Source: an uncultured bacterium (GTDB taxonomy: Bacteria; Cyanobacteriota; Vampirovibrionia; Gastranaerophilales; Gastranaerophilaceae). From it: DNA of 5,132 nucleotides. Of the stretch, positions 1-4,924 are shown one piece after another. Both the position numbers and the translations under genes were made by a program. The notes below the pieces were generated by a model. It had not been told where the DNA came from. It did not search any database and saw nothing but the letters and a program-made list of their open reading frames with translations. Every line of letters starts with the position of its first letter. The stretch's first letter is position 1. The DNA lies in assembly GCA_902782905.1 (NCBI GenBank), contig CACZPB010000112.1, positions 1 to 5,132 on the forward strand, written 5' to 3'.

Positions 1-2
1 AA

Positions 3-76
3 TCGGAACGACAGGATTTGAACCTGCGACCCCTACCACCCCAAGGTAGTACGCTACCAAGCTGCGCCACGTCCCG
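3..76 (-). tRNA. tRNA-Pro, anticodon GGG
   Basis: This is a complete 74-nt tRNA that folds by eye into a standard cloverleaf. The acceptor stem is CGGGACG/CGTTCCG (one G-U pair), the D stem GCGC/GCGT encloses a loop with GG, the anticodon stem is CTACC/GGTAG with loop TTGGGGT, the variable region has five bases, and the T arm is GCAGG-TTCAAAT-CCTGT. The anticodon is GGG (positions 42-40), which reads CCC/CCU proline codons. C1-G72 and discriminator A73 are the bacterial tRNA-Pro identity elements. The 3' CCA is not encoded: TT follows A73, so a CCA-adding enzyme is needed. G37 (position 39) follows G36, the recognition pair for TrmD, whose gene end is also in this window. The 5' end and upstream flank are repeated 144 bp away, and a leader segment is complementary to the D arm. 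Confidence 0.95.
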
Positions 77-117
77 ATTTTATTATTCAATTTTCAAATT
101 GGTTCGCAGCTTGGTAG
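54..117 (-). repeat. 13-bp inverted repeat pairing tRNA-Pro D arm with its own leader
   Basis: The left arm 54-66 lies inside the tRNA (D stem-loop and the start of the anticodon stem). The right arm 105-117 lies in the upstream leader. The arms are perfectly complementary over 13 bp and separated by 38 bases, within which 88-101 forms a further small hairpin. In a transcript that starts upstream of 117, this hairpin would compete with cloverleaf folding. Whether such a transcript exists cannot be seen here. Confidence 0.6.
69..87. repeat. Direct repeat, copy A (at tRNA-Pro 5' end)
   Basis: The 19-bp sequence acgtcccgattttattatt covers the first eight bases of the tRNA gene (read on the minus strand) and 11 bp of its upstream flank. 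An identical copy lies at 213-231. This copy is joined to the intact tRNA. Confidence 0.8.
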
Positions 118-212
118 ATATTTTCTATACGTCTCGCACAAAGCTTCCGCTTTTTGACTCGACTACCTCCATTCACAACCTGCTACCGGCAGCTTGTTCC
201 GGAGTCCTTGCT
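88..212. repeat. Non-coding insert between the two direct repeats; possible small mobile or tRNA-derived unit
   Basis: This 125-bp block has no credible ORF. It begins with a small perfect hairpin (CAATTT 88-93, AAATTG 96-101). Next, at 105-117, is cgcagcttggtag, the exact inverted copy of the tRNA-Pro D-arm segment at 54-66. Further short inverted pairs follow (TAGA/TCTA around 116-127; AAAGC/GCTTT at 140-153; CCGG repeated around 186-202). Parts are visibly more GC-rich than the neighbouring spacer. Being bounded by exact repeats suggests an inserted element, but no terminal inverted repeats or transposase are seen, so its nature is inferred. Confidence 0.4.
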
Positions 213-231
213 ACGTCCCGATTTTATTATT
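213..231. repeat. Direct repeat, copy B (orphan tRNA-Pro 5' end)
   Basis: This is an exact second copy of the 19-bp sequence at 69-87, in the same orientation and 144 bp away. It contains the tRNA 5' start (CGGGACGT on the minus strand) but the rest of the tRNA does not follow. It therefore looks like the remnant of the original tRNA/flank junction, split by an insertion or a segmental duplication. Confidence 0.8.
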
Positions 232-236
232 AATTT

Positions 237-265
237 ATCATATTCTTGTTGGGTTAAAAACCCAA
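237..265 (-). promoter_or_regulatory. Possible original tRNA-Pro promoter
   Basis: On the minus strand TTGGGT (260-265) and TATGAT (237-242) are separated by exactly 17 bp. This resembles a sigma70 promoter, with a good -10 and a moderate -35. It would start transcription just upstream of the orphan tRNA 5' end at 213-231, as expected for a promoter that once sat directly in front of the tRNA. It now lies about 150 bp from the tRNA body. The -35 overlaps a hairpin arm, so it could be fortuitous. Confidence 0.25.
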
Positions 266-266
266 C
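248..266. terminator. Perfect 8-bp hairpin downstream of the kinase gene
   Basis: GTTGGGTT (248-255) and AACCCAAC (259-266) form a perfect stem with a three-base loop. It lies 57 bp past the stop codon of the uridine-kinase-like gene. Neither strand has a convincing U-run after it, so it is not a textbook intrinsic terminator. It could be a factor-assisted terminator or mRNA-end hairpin. It could also be one copy of a dispersed palindrome, since TTGGGTT/AACCCAA palindromes are common intergenic repeats in cyanobacterial genomes. Confidence 0.35.
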
Positions 267-322
267 CCACATTCTTCACAACTTGTATTTGTGCTTGATA
301 CTTAAAGTATGACAAAAACTCT

Positions 323-1177
323 TTATAAATACAACTCCTGAATAATTCCTATAATCTTATTTAAGAAGTTCTTATATTTAATTCTATCCGCTGAACCGGA
401 AAGTACAATATCTGCTTTTTCTTTACAAGGTTTTATGTGTACTTCCGCTTTTTCGTTAGCATTAGCGTAAATATGGTCAGCTGAATCGCCCAAACCGCGT
501 TCTTTTGCTCTTATATAAAATCTTTCTTTCTTGATGTCTTCTGCTATATCAACATAAATTTTAAAATCGAATGCATCTCTAATTTTCTCTGTTAGTGTAA
601 ACAAACCTTCCGAAATAATAACTTTGGAAGGTTTTGCAAGTGTATAATTGTCATGTCGAATAGCTGTACCTGACATATCATATTTAGGAAGATATGTTGA
701 TTTGCCTGAAAGTAATTCCTTGATATGTTTACTCATAAGTTCAAGTTCTAAGGCTTGAGGCACGTCAAGGTCATAATTCTTAGCAAATTCAGCAAAGCTT
801 CCTGCTGCTTTAACCATTTCAGAACGGTCATAATAATAATCGTCTGTGTTAACTCTTGTTATTGCATCTTCAATATTAAATTCTGTCGCAAAAGATTCAA
901 TTGTATCAATCAAATCCATTGTAATTGTGGATTTCCCGCTTGCCGTTTCTCCTGCAATCCCGATAGATGCAGGCATTTTAATTTTTCCTGATAAATATCC
1001 CGCAATCTTTTTGATGACAAATGGATTATAACTCACTAGTATTGAGCCTTGTTCTGCCATCTCACGTTCAAAAATATTATTTAAATAGCGTTCTATCTCA
1101 TCGCTAACTGATATTGGTTGAGTTACATTTGTTTTATCTAACGGACTTTTTGCTTTAATGTCGGATATATTTAACAT
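323..1177 (-). CDS. Uridine-kinase/phosphoribulokinase-family P-loop kinase with N-terminal extension
   Basis: This 284-aa cytoplasmic protein is a likely nucleoside (uridine/cytidine) kinase. The Walker A motif GETASGKST is at residues 76-84. Further family landmarks follow in the order seen in uridine kinase: NTDDYYYD (110-117), NYDLDVP (134-140, equivalent to the family's NYDHP), PKYDMSG (164-170), SEGLFTL (189-195, the EG-I-L motif), KIYVD (206-210), an ERG segment (226-228) and IKPCKEKADIVLSG (248-261). Typical Udk proteins have about 210 residues. Here about 70 residues precede the P-loop and match nothing I recognise. The start ATG has only an A-rich leader, but a TATAAT box lies just upstream, supporting this start. 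The modified NYDLDVP segment and the extension make the exact substrate uncertain; another PRK-family sugar or nucleoside kinase is possible. It is the last protein gene before tRNA-Pro and probably has its own promoter. Confidence 0.8.
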   Translation of the reverse strand: MLNISDIKAKSPLDKTNVTQPISVSDEIERYLNNIFEREMAEQGSILVSYNPFVIKKIAGYLSGKIKMPASIGIAGETASGKSTITMDLIDTIESFATEFNIEDAITRVNTDDYYYDRSEMVKAAGSFAEFAKNYDLDVPQALELELMSKHIKELLSGKSTYLPKYDMSGTAIRHDNYTLAKPSKVIISEGLFTLTEKIRDAFDFKIYVDIAEDIKKERFYIRAKERGLGDSADHIYANANEKAEVHIKPCKEKADIVLSGSADRIKYKNFLNKIIGIIQELYL

Positions 1178-1200
1178 AATAAATTTTCTTTCTTTGTTCT

Positions 1201-1206
1201 ATTATA
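1201..1206 (-). promoter_or_regulatory. -10 box of the kinase gene promoter
   Basis: Read on the minus strand this is a perfect TATAAT preceded by TGTG. It lies 23 bp upstream of the ATG at 1177, giving a leader of about 15 to 18 nt. The -35 region, about 17 to 19 bp upstream, is only T-rich (around 1224-1231) and shows no good TTGACA. The kinase gene is therefore probably transcribed separately from the SDR gene upstream of it. Confidence 0.5.
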
Positions 1207-1220
1207 CACAAACTAAAACT

Positions 1221-1272
1221 AAAAAAAAGAATTTTTTGCTATCTGTCGTGTAAATTTTACAATAATTTACAC
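1221..1272 (-). terminator. Weak terminator-like region after the SDR gene
   Basis: On the minus strand GTGTAAAT (1272-1265) pairs perfectly with ATTTACAC (1255-1248) across a nine-base loop, and the stem contains the SDR stop codon. A run of eight T occurs further on (1228-1221), after a small A6/T6 stem. The stem is AT-rich and the T-run is not adjacent to it, so termination would be weak. Its place between the SDR stop and the kinase -10 box fits a transcription-unit boundary. Confidence 0.3.
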
Positions 1273-2223
1273 ATCTGCTGAAGTTGCTGCTTCATCAAGC
1301 ATTCTAATCGCATCAAGCATCCTGTCGCATGTAAAATCTAAATTTGAACTGACATGATGCACAGCATAAAATGTAGGGTCAAAAATCGGCTCTTTCAAGT
1401 TAAGCATGTTTGATAGTGTAGTAGAAAACAGACCGACAAATTTCCCGACCCAAAGGGGTAAATAAAGGCTTTTGTACTTTTTAGAAGGGAAATACTTTGA
1501 GGCTACTTTTCTATAGTATTCGTCAATTGTCGTTTTTTCTGGATCAATAATTGTGATTGCTTGATTATCGTATTTATCAAATGCACTTACTGAAACTATT
1601 GTTTTTGCTACGTTTTTAACGTTAGCCAAAGGCCACCTGCAATTCCCTCTCCATTTGCCAAAATGTACAATAAAAGGCGAAGTTCTTAAAAACTCTATTA
1701 CTCGGCTCTCAAGTGTCTTATCTCCTTCTCCCCAAACTGCGGCAGGGCGGATTATGACATATTTTTTCTTTGAGTTTTCTCTAAGCCAATTCTCTGATTT
1801 GATTTTATATCTAGGGTAAGGATTTTTTGGATATTCCAAAAGCGGTGTATCTTCGTCAGCATTATTGAAATCTTTTATTCCGTATACGTCACTTGATGAA
1901 ACGTAAACAAATTTTTCTTTAGAAATTGTTGATAAGAACTTAACAGGCTCAAAATTCAGCTTTCTGAATTTTTCATCTGAGCCAATGTCTTTTGCGAGTC
2001 CTGCAACGTGTGCCACAACATCAACATTGTCTTTAAACTGTGACAAAAAAGAATTATTAGTGACATCTCCTTGAATAATGTTTACATTATCAATACTATC
2101 CAATTCTTTTGGCATATTGTTATGAACAAGTGCAAAGACTTTCCATCCGTACTTTGCATACTCTTTAACGACATTAAGCCCAATAAATCCGCCTGCACCT
2201 GTTACTAAAACTGATTTTTTCAT
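1267..2223 (-). CDS. Extended SDR (NAD-dependent epimerase / 3beta-HSD type)
   Basis: This 318-aa NAD(P)-dependent oxidoreductase has a Rossmann nucleotide-binding motif at the very N-terminus (VTGAGGFIG, residues 7-15), an acidic residue after beta-3 (GDV, 52-54) and HVAGLA (72-77). The catalytic set is a serine in VSSSDVYG (108-115) and the pair Tyr136/Lys140 in YPRYK. RPAAVWGEGD (159-168) is the substrate-side motif of extended SDRs of the 3beta-hydroxysteroid dehydrogenase/epimerase kind. Length is normal for the family and no membrane segment is obvious. The ATG lies 11 bp after the stop of the oxoamine synthase gene with no Shine-Dalgarno, implying cotranscription. By position it may reduce the 3-keto product of that enzyme, as the extended-SDR ceramide reductase CerR does in bacterial sphingolipid synthesis. 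A nucleotide-sugar epimerase or other reductase is equally possible from sequence alone. Confidence 0.85.
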   Translation of the reverse strand: MKKSVLVTGAGGFIGLNVVKEYAKYGWKVFALVHNNMPKELDSIDNVNIIQGDVTNNSFLSQFKDNVDVVAHVAGLAKDIGSDEKFRKLNFEPVKFLSTISKEKFVYVSSSDVYGIKDFNNADEDTPLLEYPKNPYPRYKIKSENWLRENSKKKYVIIRPAAVWGEGDKTLESRVIEFLRTSPFIVHFGKWRGNCRWPLANVKNVAKTIVSVSAFDKYDNQAITIIDPEKTTIDEYYRKVASKYFPSKKYKSLYLPLWVGKFVGLFSTTLSNMLNLKEPIFDPTFYAVHHVSSNLDFTCDRMLDAIRMLDEAATSADV

Positions 2224-2234
2224 AAATAATATAA

Positions 2235-3503
2235 CTATTTAACAATTCCGTACTCTTTACCGAGTTCTGTTAGAATTTCTACTGCTCTGTCAATTTGTTC
2301 AAATGACAAATCTTTCATAGTACAAAGTCTTAAACGGCATTCTTTTCTTCTGACAGCAGGATACGTTACAATATTAACGTAAACTCCTCTTTCTCTGAGC
2401 TTTTTGTACATCTCAAATAAAATCGGTTCATTGTATATCATAACAGGCACAATAGCTGATTGAGAGTGGCCGATATCGAAACCTGCGTCAGTAAGTTTTT
2501 TCTTCAAATAATCCGTTTTTTCCCAAAGTTCTTTTCTACCCGCAGTATCTGTTTCAAGAAGTTTATAAACTTCATTCAAACCGCCTGCAACAGAAGCGGG
2601 CATTGCTGTTGAGAAGAAGTAGCTTCTTGCATATAGTCTCAAGTATTGAACAACTTTTCTTGAAGCTGCGCAATATCCGCCTAGTCCGCCCTGACCTTTA
2701 GATAGCATACTTACGTGCAAATCAATTTTATCCATAACTCCGTAGTGTTCGGCTGTTCCTCTGCCTGTAGGGCCTACTATACCTACACCGTGAGCATCAT
2801 CTACCATAATTCTGCATTTATATTTTTGAGCGAGTTCAACGATTTTATCTAAATATGCCATATCACCGTCCATTGAGAACACACCATCTGTAATAATTAA
2901 TCTTCCGGTTTTTTCTTCAGGGAGTCTTGATAAAATTCTTTCTAATCCCTTCATGTCTCTGTGCGGAAATACTTTTATTTCTGCGCCGGATAAAACATTT
3001 CCGTCAAAAATTGATGCGTGATTTGCTGCGTCATTAATGATTACGTCATTTTTACCGCAAAGAGCTGAAATTATACCAATATTAGCGCCGTAACCTGATG
3101 GAAATACTATGCAATCTTCTGTTCCGTGGAATTTCGCAATTCTTGCTTCAAGCTCTTTGTGAATTTCCGTAATCCCTGCGTAATTCGAAACAGCTCCCAT
3201 TCCGTATCCGAATTTTTCAAGAGCCTCACGTGCGCCTTGCATAACTTGCGGGTGTGTTGAAAGATTAAGATAAGAATTCGACCCCAGCATTATAACGTCG
3301 TGTACGCTGCCGTCTTTTTCTTTGATTTTTGAGTCAGGTTGGACTTTGTTCATTGTAACCATGCCCAAACCTTCGTTGCCGGTAAGAACTCCGCTTGAGA
3401 GAACTTCATCAACTCTGTCGCATTTGCCCAATAAGTCTTCGCCTTCAAGTGTATCAATGAAGTTTTCAAATTTAATATTCATTGACTGTTTTTCGTTATC
3501 CAT
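2235..3503 (-). CDS. PLP-dependent alpha-oxoamine synthase (BioF / Kbl / serine palmitoyltransferase family)
   Basis: This fold-type I PLP enzyme joins an amino acid to an acyl-CoA or acyl-ACP with loss of CO2 (AONS, KBL) or the equivalent reaction (SPT, ALAS). Counting from the ATG at 3503 (422 aa), it shows GSNSYLNLSTHP (74-85), the cofactor-stacking histidine in NHAS (161-164), DGVFSMDGD (206-214), the PLP-ring aspartate and histidine in DDAHGVG (235-241), and the Schiff-base lysine Lys269 in SKGQGGLGG. RSYFFSTAMP (293-302) and RLRL (390-393) follow. The Lys loop SKGQGG differs from the usual SK-A/S-x-G. GSNSYL, GFDIGHS and VYVN recall SPT-like members as much as BioF. Start choice is open: ATG 3503, ATG 3482 (415 aa), GTG 3512 five bases after a G9 tract, or TTG 3539. 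The gene heads a pair with the SDR. A bioD-like gene nearby favours biotin, the SDR partner favours a lipid route; substrate is unresolved. Confidence 0.88.
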   Translation of the reverse strand: MDNEKQSMNIKFENFIDTLEGEDLLGKCDRVDEVLSSGVLTGNEGLGMVTMNKVQPDSKIKEKDGSVHDVIMLGSNSYLNLSTHPQVMQGAREALEKFGYGMGAVSNYAGITEIHKELEARIAKFHGTEDCIVFPSGYGANIGIISALCGKNDVIINDAANHASIFDGNVLSGAEIKVFPHRDMKGLERILSRLPEEKTGRLIITDGVFSMDGDMAYLDKIVELAQKYKCRIMVDDAHGVGIVGPTGRGTAEHYGVMDKIDLHVSMLSKGQGGLGGYCAASRKVVQYLRLYARSYFFSTAMPASVAGGLNEVYKLLETDTAGRKELWEKTDYLKKKLTDAGFDIGHSQSAIVPVMIYNEPILFEMYKKLRERGVYVNIVTYPAVRRKECRLRLCTMKDLSFEQIDRAVEILTELGKEYGIVK

Positions 3504-3517
3504 TGTCAACACTATTA

Positions 3518-3526
3518 CCCCCCCCC
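3518..3526 (-). repeat. G9 homopolymer tract at the start of the oxoamine synthase gene
   Basis: There are nine consecutive G on the minus strand in an otherwise AT-rich leader. The tract ends five bases before a GTG codon (3512-3510) and 14 bases before the ATG at 3503. It could act as a Shine-Dalgarno-like element for the GTG, or be a slippage-prone tract that alters leader spacing. If translation began at the TTG at 3539, the tract would be inside the coding frame. It is also a place where an assembly indel is likely. Confidence 0.6.
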
Positions 3527-3551
3527 AAAAATCATTCAACTATCCTATTCT

Positions 3552-3580
3552 AATATAAACAGGCTTATTTTTATAGAAAA
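3552..3580 (-). promoter_or_regulatory. Possible promoter of the oxoamine synthase/SDR pair
   Basis: On the minus strand TATATT (3552-3557) is preceded at 17 bp by TTTTCT (3575-3580). The -10 is fair and the -35 weak. It lies in the only sizeable gap (3504-3618) between rsmD and this gene, where a promoter would be expected. The surrounding AT-rich DNA makes chance matches likely. Confidence 0.25.
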
Positions 3581-3618
3581 CAAATTTGAATTTTTACAAA
3601 AATGTTACAAAACACTGA

Positions 3619-4167
3619 CTATACTTGTGATTGGCTTATAAAAGTAACGATTTTTCCGCCGTAATTTTTTTCTTTTATAACATCATATTCTTCTAATTTA
3701 ACATTTTTATCGTGTTCAATGACAATAATTTTCCCTTTTACCCCTACTCCATTTATCCCTACTCCATTTACCCCTTTTAGAATTTCTTCGTAAATTCTGC
3801 TTTGGTATGGAGGATCAATGTATACAACATCATAAAATGTATTTCTGCTTAAAACGAACTTTTTGCTGTCACATACGTATAAATCTGGAGTTATACTTAA
3901 TGAAGCGTAGTTTTTCTTTATAATTGAGGCCGCTGTTTTATTGAGCTCACATACTGTAACTTTAGAAAAACCTCTTGACAAAGCTTCAATTCCCATAATA
4001 CCGGAGCCTCCAAAAAGGTCTAAAAAGCTTTTTCCTTCAAACTCACCAAGAATAGAATACAAAGAATTGAATACTCCCATCCTTGTTTTTGAAAGAGTCG
4101 GGCGCGTTATATTTTCATTAGGCGCTAAAATTTTTCTCCCTTTGTAAATTCCGGCAGTAATAATCAT
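3619..4167 (-). CDS. rsmD: 16S rRNA (guanine(966)-N2)-methyltransferase RsmD
   Basis: This is a 182-aa SAM-dependent methyltransferase that modifies G966 of 16S rRNA during 30S assembly. The N-terminal segment has AGIYKGRKI (5-13) and the RP-T...R-VFN block (22-34). The SAM-binding motif is FLDLFGGSGIMGIEALSRG (48-66), an acidic residue is in CELN (73-76), and the catalytic DPPY is at 118-121. Length is normal for RsmD. An unusual glycine-rich stretch NGVGINGVGVKG (134-145) sits after the DPPY helix and comes from a 15-bp tandem duplication at 3741-3770. The ATG overlaps the bioD-like stop codon by one base (TGATG), so translation is probably coupled to the upstream gene. In many bacteria rsmD precedes coaD; no coaD follows here. 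Confidence 0.93.
   Translation of the reverse strand: MIITAGIYKGRKILAPNENITRPTLSKTRMGVFNSLYSILGEFEGKSFLDLFGGSGIMGIEALSRGFSKVTVCELNKTAASIIKKNYASLSITPDLYVCDSKKFVLSRNTFYDVVYIDPPYQSRIYEEILKGVNGVGINGVGVKGKIIVIEHDKNVKLEEYDVIKEKNYGGKIVTFISQSQV
3741..3770. repeat. 15-bp in-frame tandem repeat inside rsmD
   Basis: Two adjacent 15-bp units, cccctactccattta and tccctactccattta, differ at the first base only. On the coding strand they add the pentapeptides NGVGI and NGVGV in the loop after the DPPY helix. The frame is kept. Confidence 0.85.
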
Positions 4168-4883
4168 CAGTTCATATCCAGCTTTTCTATTCTTACATTA
4201 AAAATGCTTTCTATATCTAAGCCGTTAAGAATTGCGGAGATTAAATCTTCCGGTTTATAACCGGCTTTAAGATGCTGAATTAGTCCAAGAACATTTGCGT
4301 TAGTGTATTCTTCTATAATTCTTGGTATAGAACCAAGCATTTCTTTTGAACAGTCTTCTTCTATATTGTTTATTATTACTCCTCTTATTTCAGCGCCAAT
4401 GTTTTGCACAGCTTCTATTGTCAAAAGGGTAGAATTAATTGCATCCGCATTCGGCGATGTAACGATAATCATTGGAATATTGAGCCTTTTTAGTATATTA
4501 ATATTCTTATATTCCGGTGTAATCGGGCTCAAAATCCCTCCATCTGTTTCAACAACTGTGCAATCTGAAGTCGAGGAAAGTTTTTGAAAATCGCTGTTTA
4601 TAATATCTAAATCTATATTTTCATTCTCAATTTCAGCTGCTATTAGCGGTTCAGTTTCTGATTTAAATAAATAGCTGAAATGAGTTTTTATATACGGATC
4701 AATCGTTTTTATCTCTGTTAAATCAGGTGATTGCATAAAGCCGTTTCGCTCAATACCGCCTGTTTGAACAGGTTTATAAACACTCGTTGAGTAACCGAGA
4801 CTTTGCATTGTAGCTGCAATACCTTTTGTAATAAATGTTTGGCCTGATTTATGATTTGATGATGTGATAAAAAGATTAAGCAT
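4167..4883 (-). CDS. bioD: Dethiobiotin synthetase-like protein (BioD family) with altered P-loop
   Basis: This 238-aa protein aligns by eye along the full length of BioD, which uses ATP and CO2 to close the ureido ring of dethiobiotin. Retained features are KPVQTG (37-42, matching the substrate-binding KPV-x-TG), Asp54 in SPDL, VETDGG (111-116, matching VEGAGG), DAINSTLLTIEA (147-158, matching G-INH-LLT-EA) and LGLIQHL (199-205). The P-loop is abnormal: where BioD has GTDTEVGKT, this protein has SSNHKSGQT (8-16). The ATP-binding Lys15 is thus Gln15, while Thr16, Asp54 and Glu112 (Mg-site equivalents) remain. A lysine at residue 12 might compensate. The start ATG has no Shine-Dalgarno and lies 41 bp after the trmD stop. 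Its TGA overlaps the rsmD ATG. It may be a true but divergent BioD or a BioD-like protein with another role. Confidence 0.8.
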   Translation of the reverse strand: MLNLFITSSNHKSGQTFITKGIAATMQSLGYSTSVYKPVQTGGIERNGFMQSPDLTEIKTIDPYIKTHFSYLFKSETEPLIAAEIENENIDLDIINSDFQKLSSTSDCTVVETDGGILSPITPEYKNINILKRLNIPMIIVTSPNADAINSTLLTIEAVQNIGAEIRGVIINNIEEDCSKEMLGSIPRIIEEYTNANVLGLIQHLKAGYKPEDLISAILNGLDIESIFNVRIEKLDMN

Positions 4884-4924
4884 AAATTTATACTAGCATG
4901 CTTTTTTTTATTAGTAAATGAGAG

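Noticed and set aside
18..233. 71-codon plus-strand ORF containing CATSRFYY twice
   Set aside because: It runs antisense through the tRNA and both copies of the 19-bp direct repeat; the repeated peptide is just that DNA repeat translated. No start signal or protein-like character supports it.
755..1031. Two plus-strand ORFs opposite the kinase gene
   Set aside because: They are antisense shadows of a strongly conserved coding region, with low-complexity translations and no family match.
3504..3539. Synthase start at TTG 3539
   Set aside because: A TTG start with translation through the G9 tract adds 12 residues that look non-conserved; the ATG at 3503 or 3482, or the GTG at 3512, is more plausible.
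3581..3618. Hairpin ATTTTT-gt-AAAAAT downstream of rsmD as an intrinsic terminator
   Set aside because: The stem is all A-T with a two-base loop, so it would not be stable enough to support a terminator call.
3322..4587. Plus-strand ORFs opposite the synthase, rsmD and bioD-like genes
   Set aside because: All are opposite well-supported conserved genes and show no motifs of their own.
4887..4892. TATAAA on the minus strand as a bioD promoter -10 box
   Set aside because: It ends only three bases before the ATG and has no -35 match; transcription would begin inside the gene. It is more likely AT-rich leader sequence.
4891..4916. AGCATGCT palindrome and TACTA/TAGTA pair with a T-run as a trmD terminator
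   Set aside because: The 8-bp palindrome has no loop, the outer stem is five A/T-rich pairs, and on the coding (minus) strand the run is A rather than T, so it is not a terminator for trmD.
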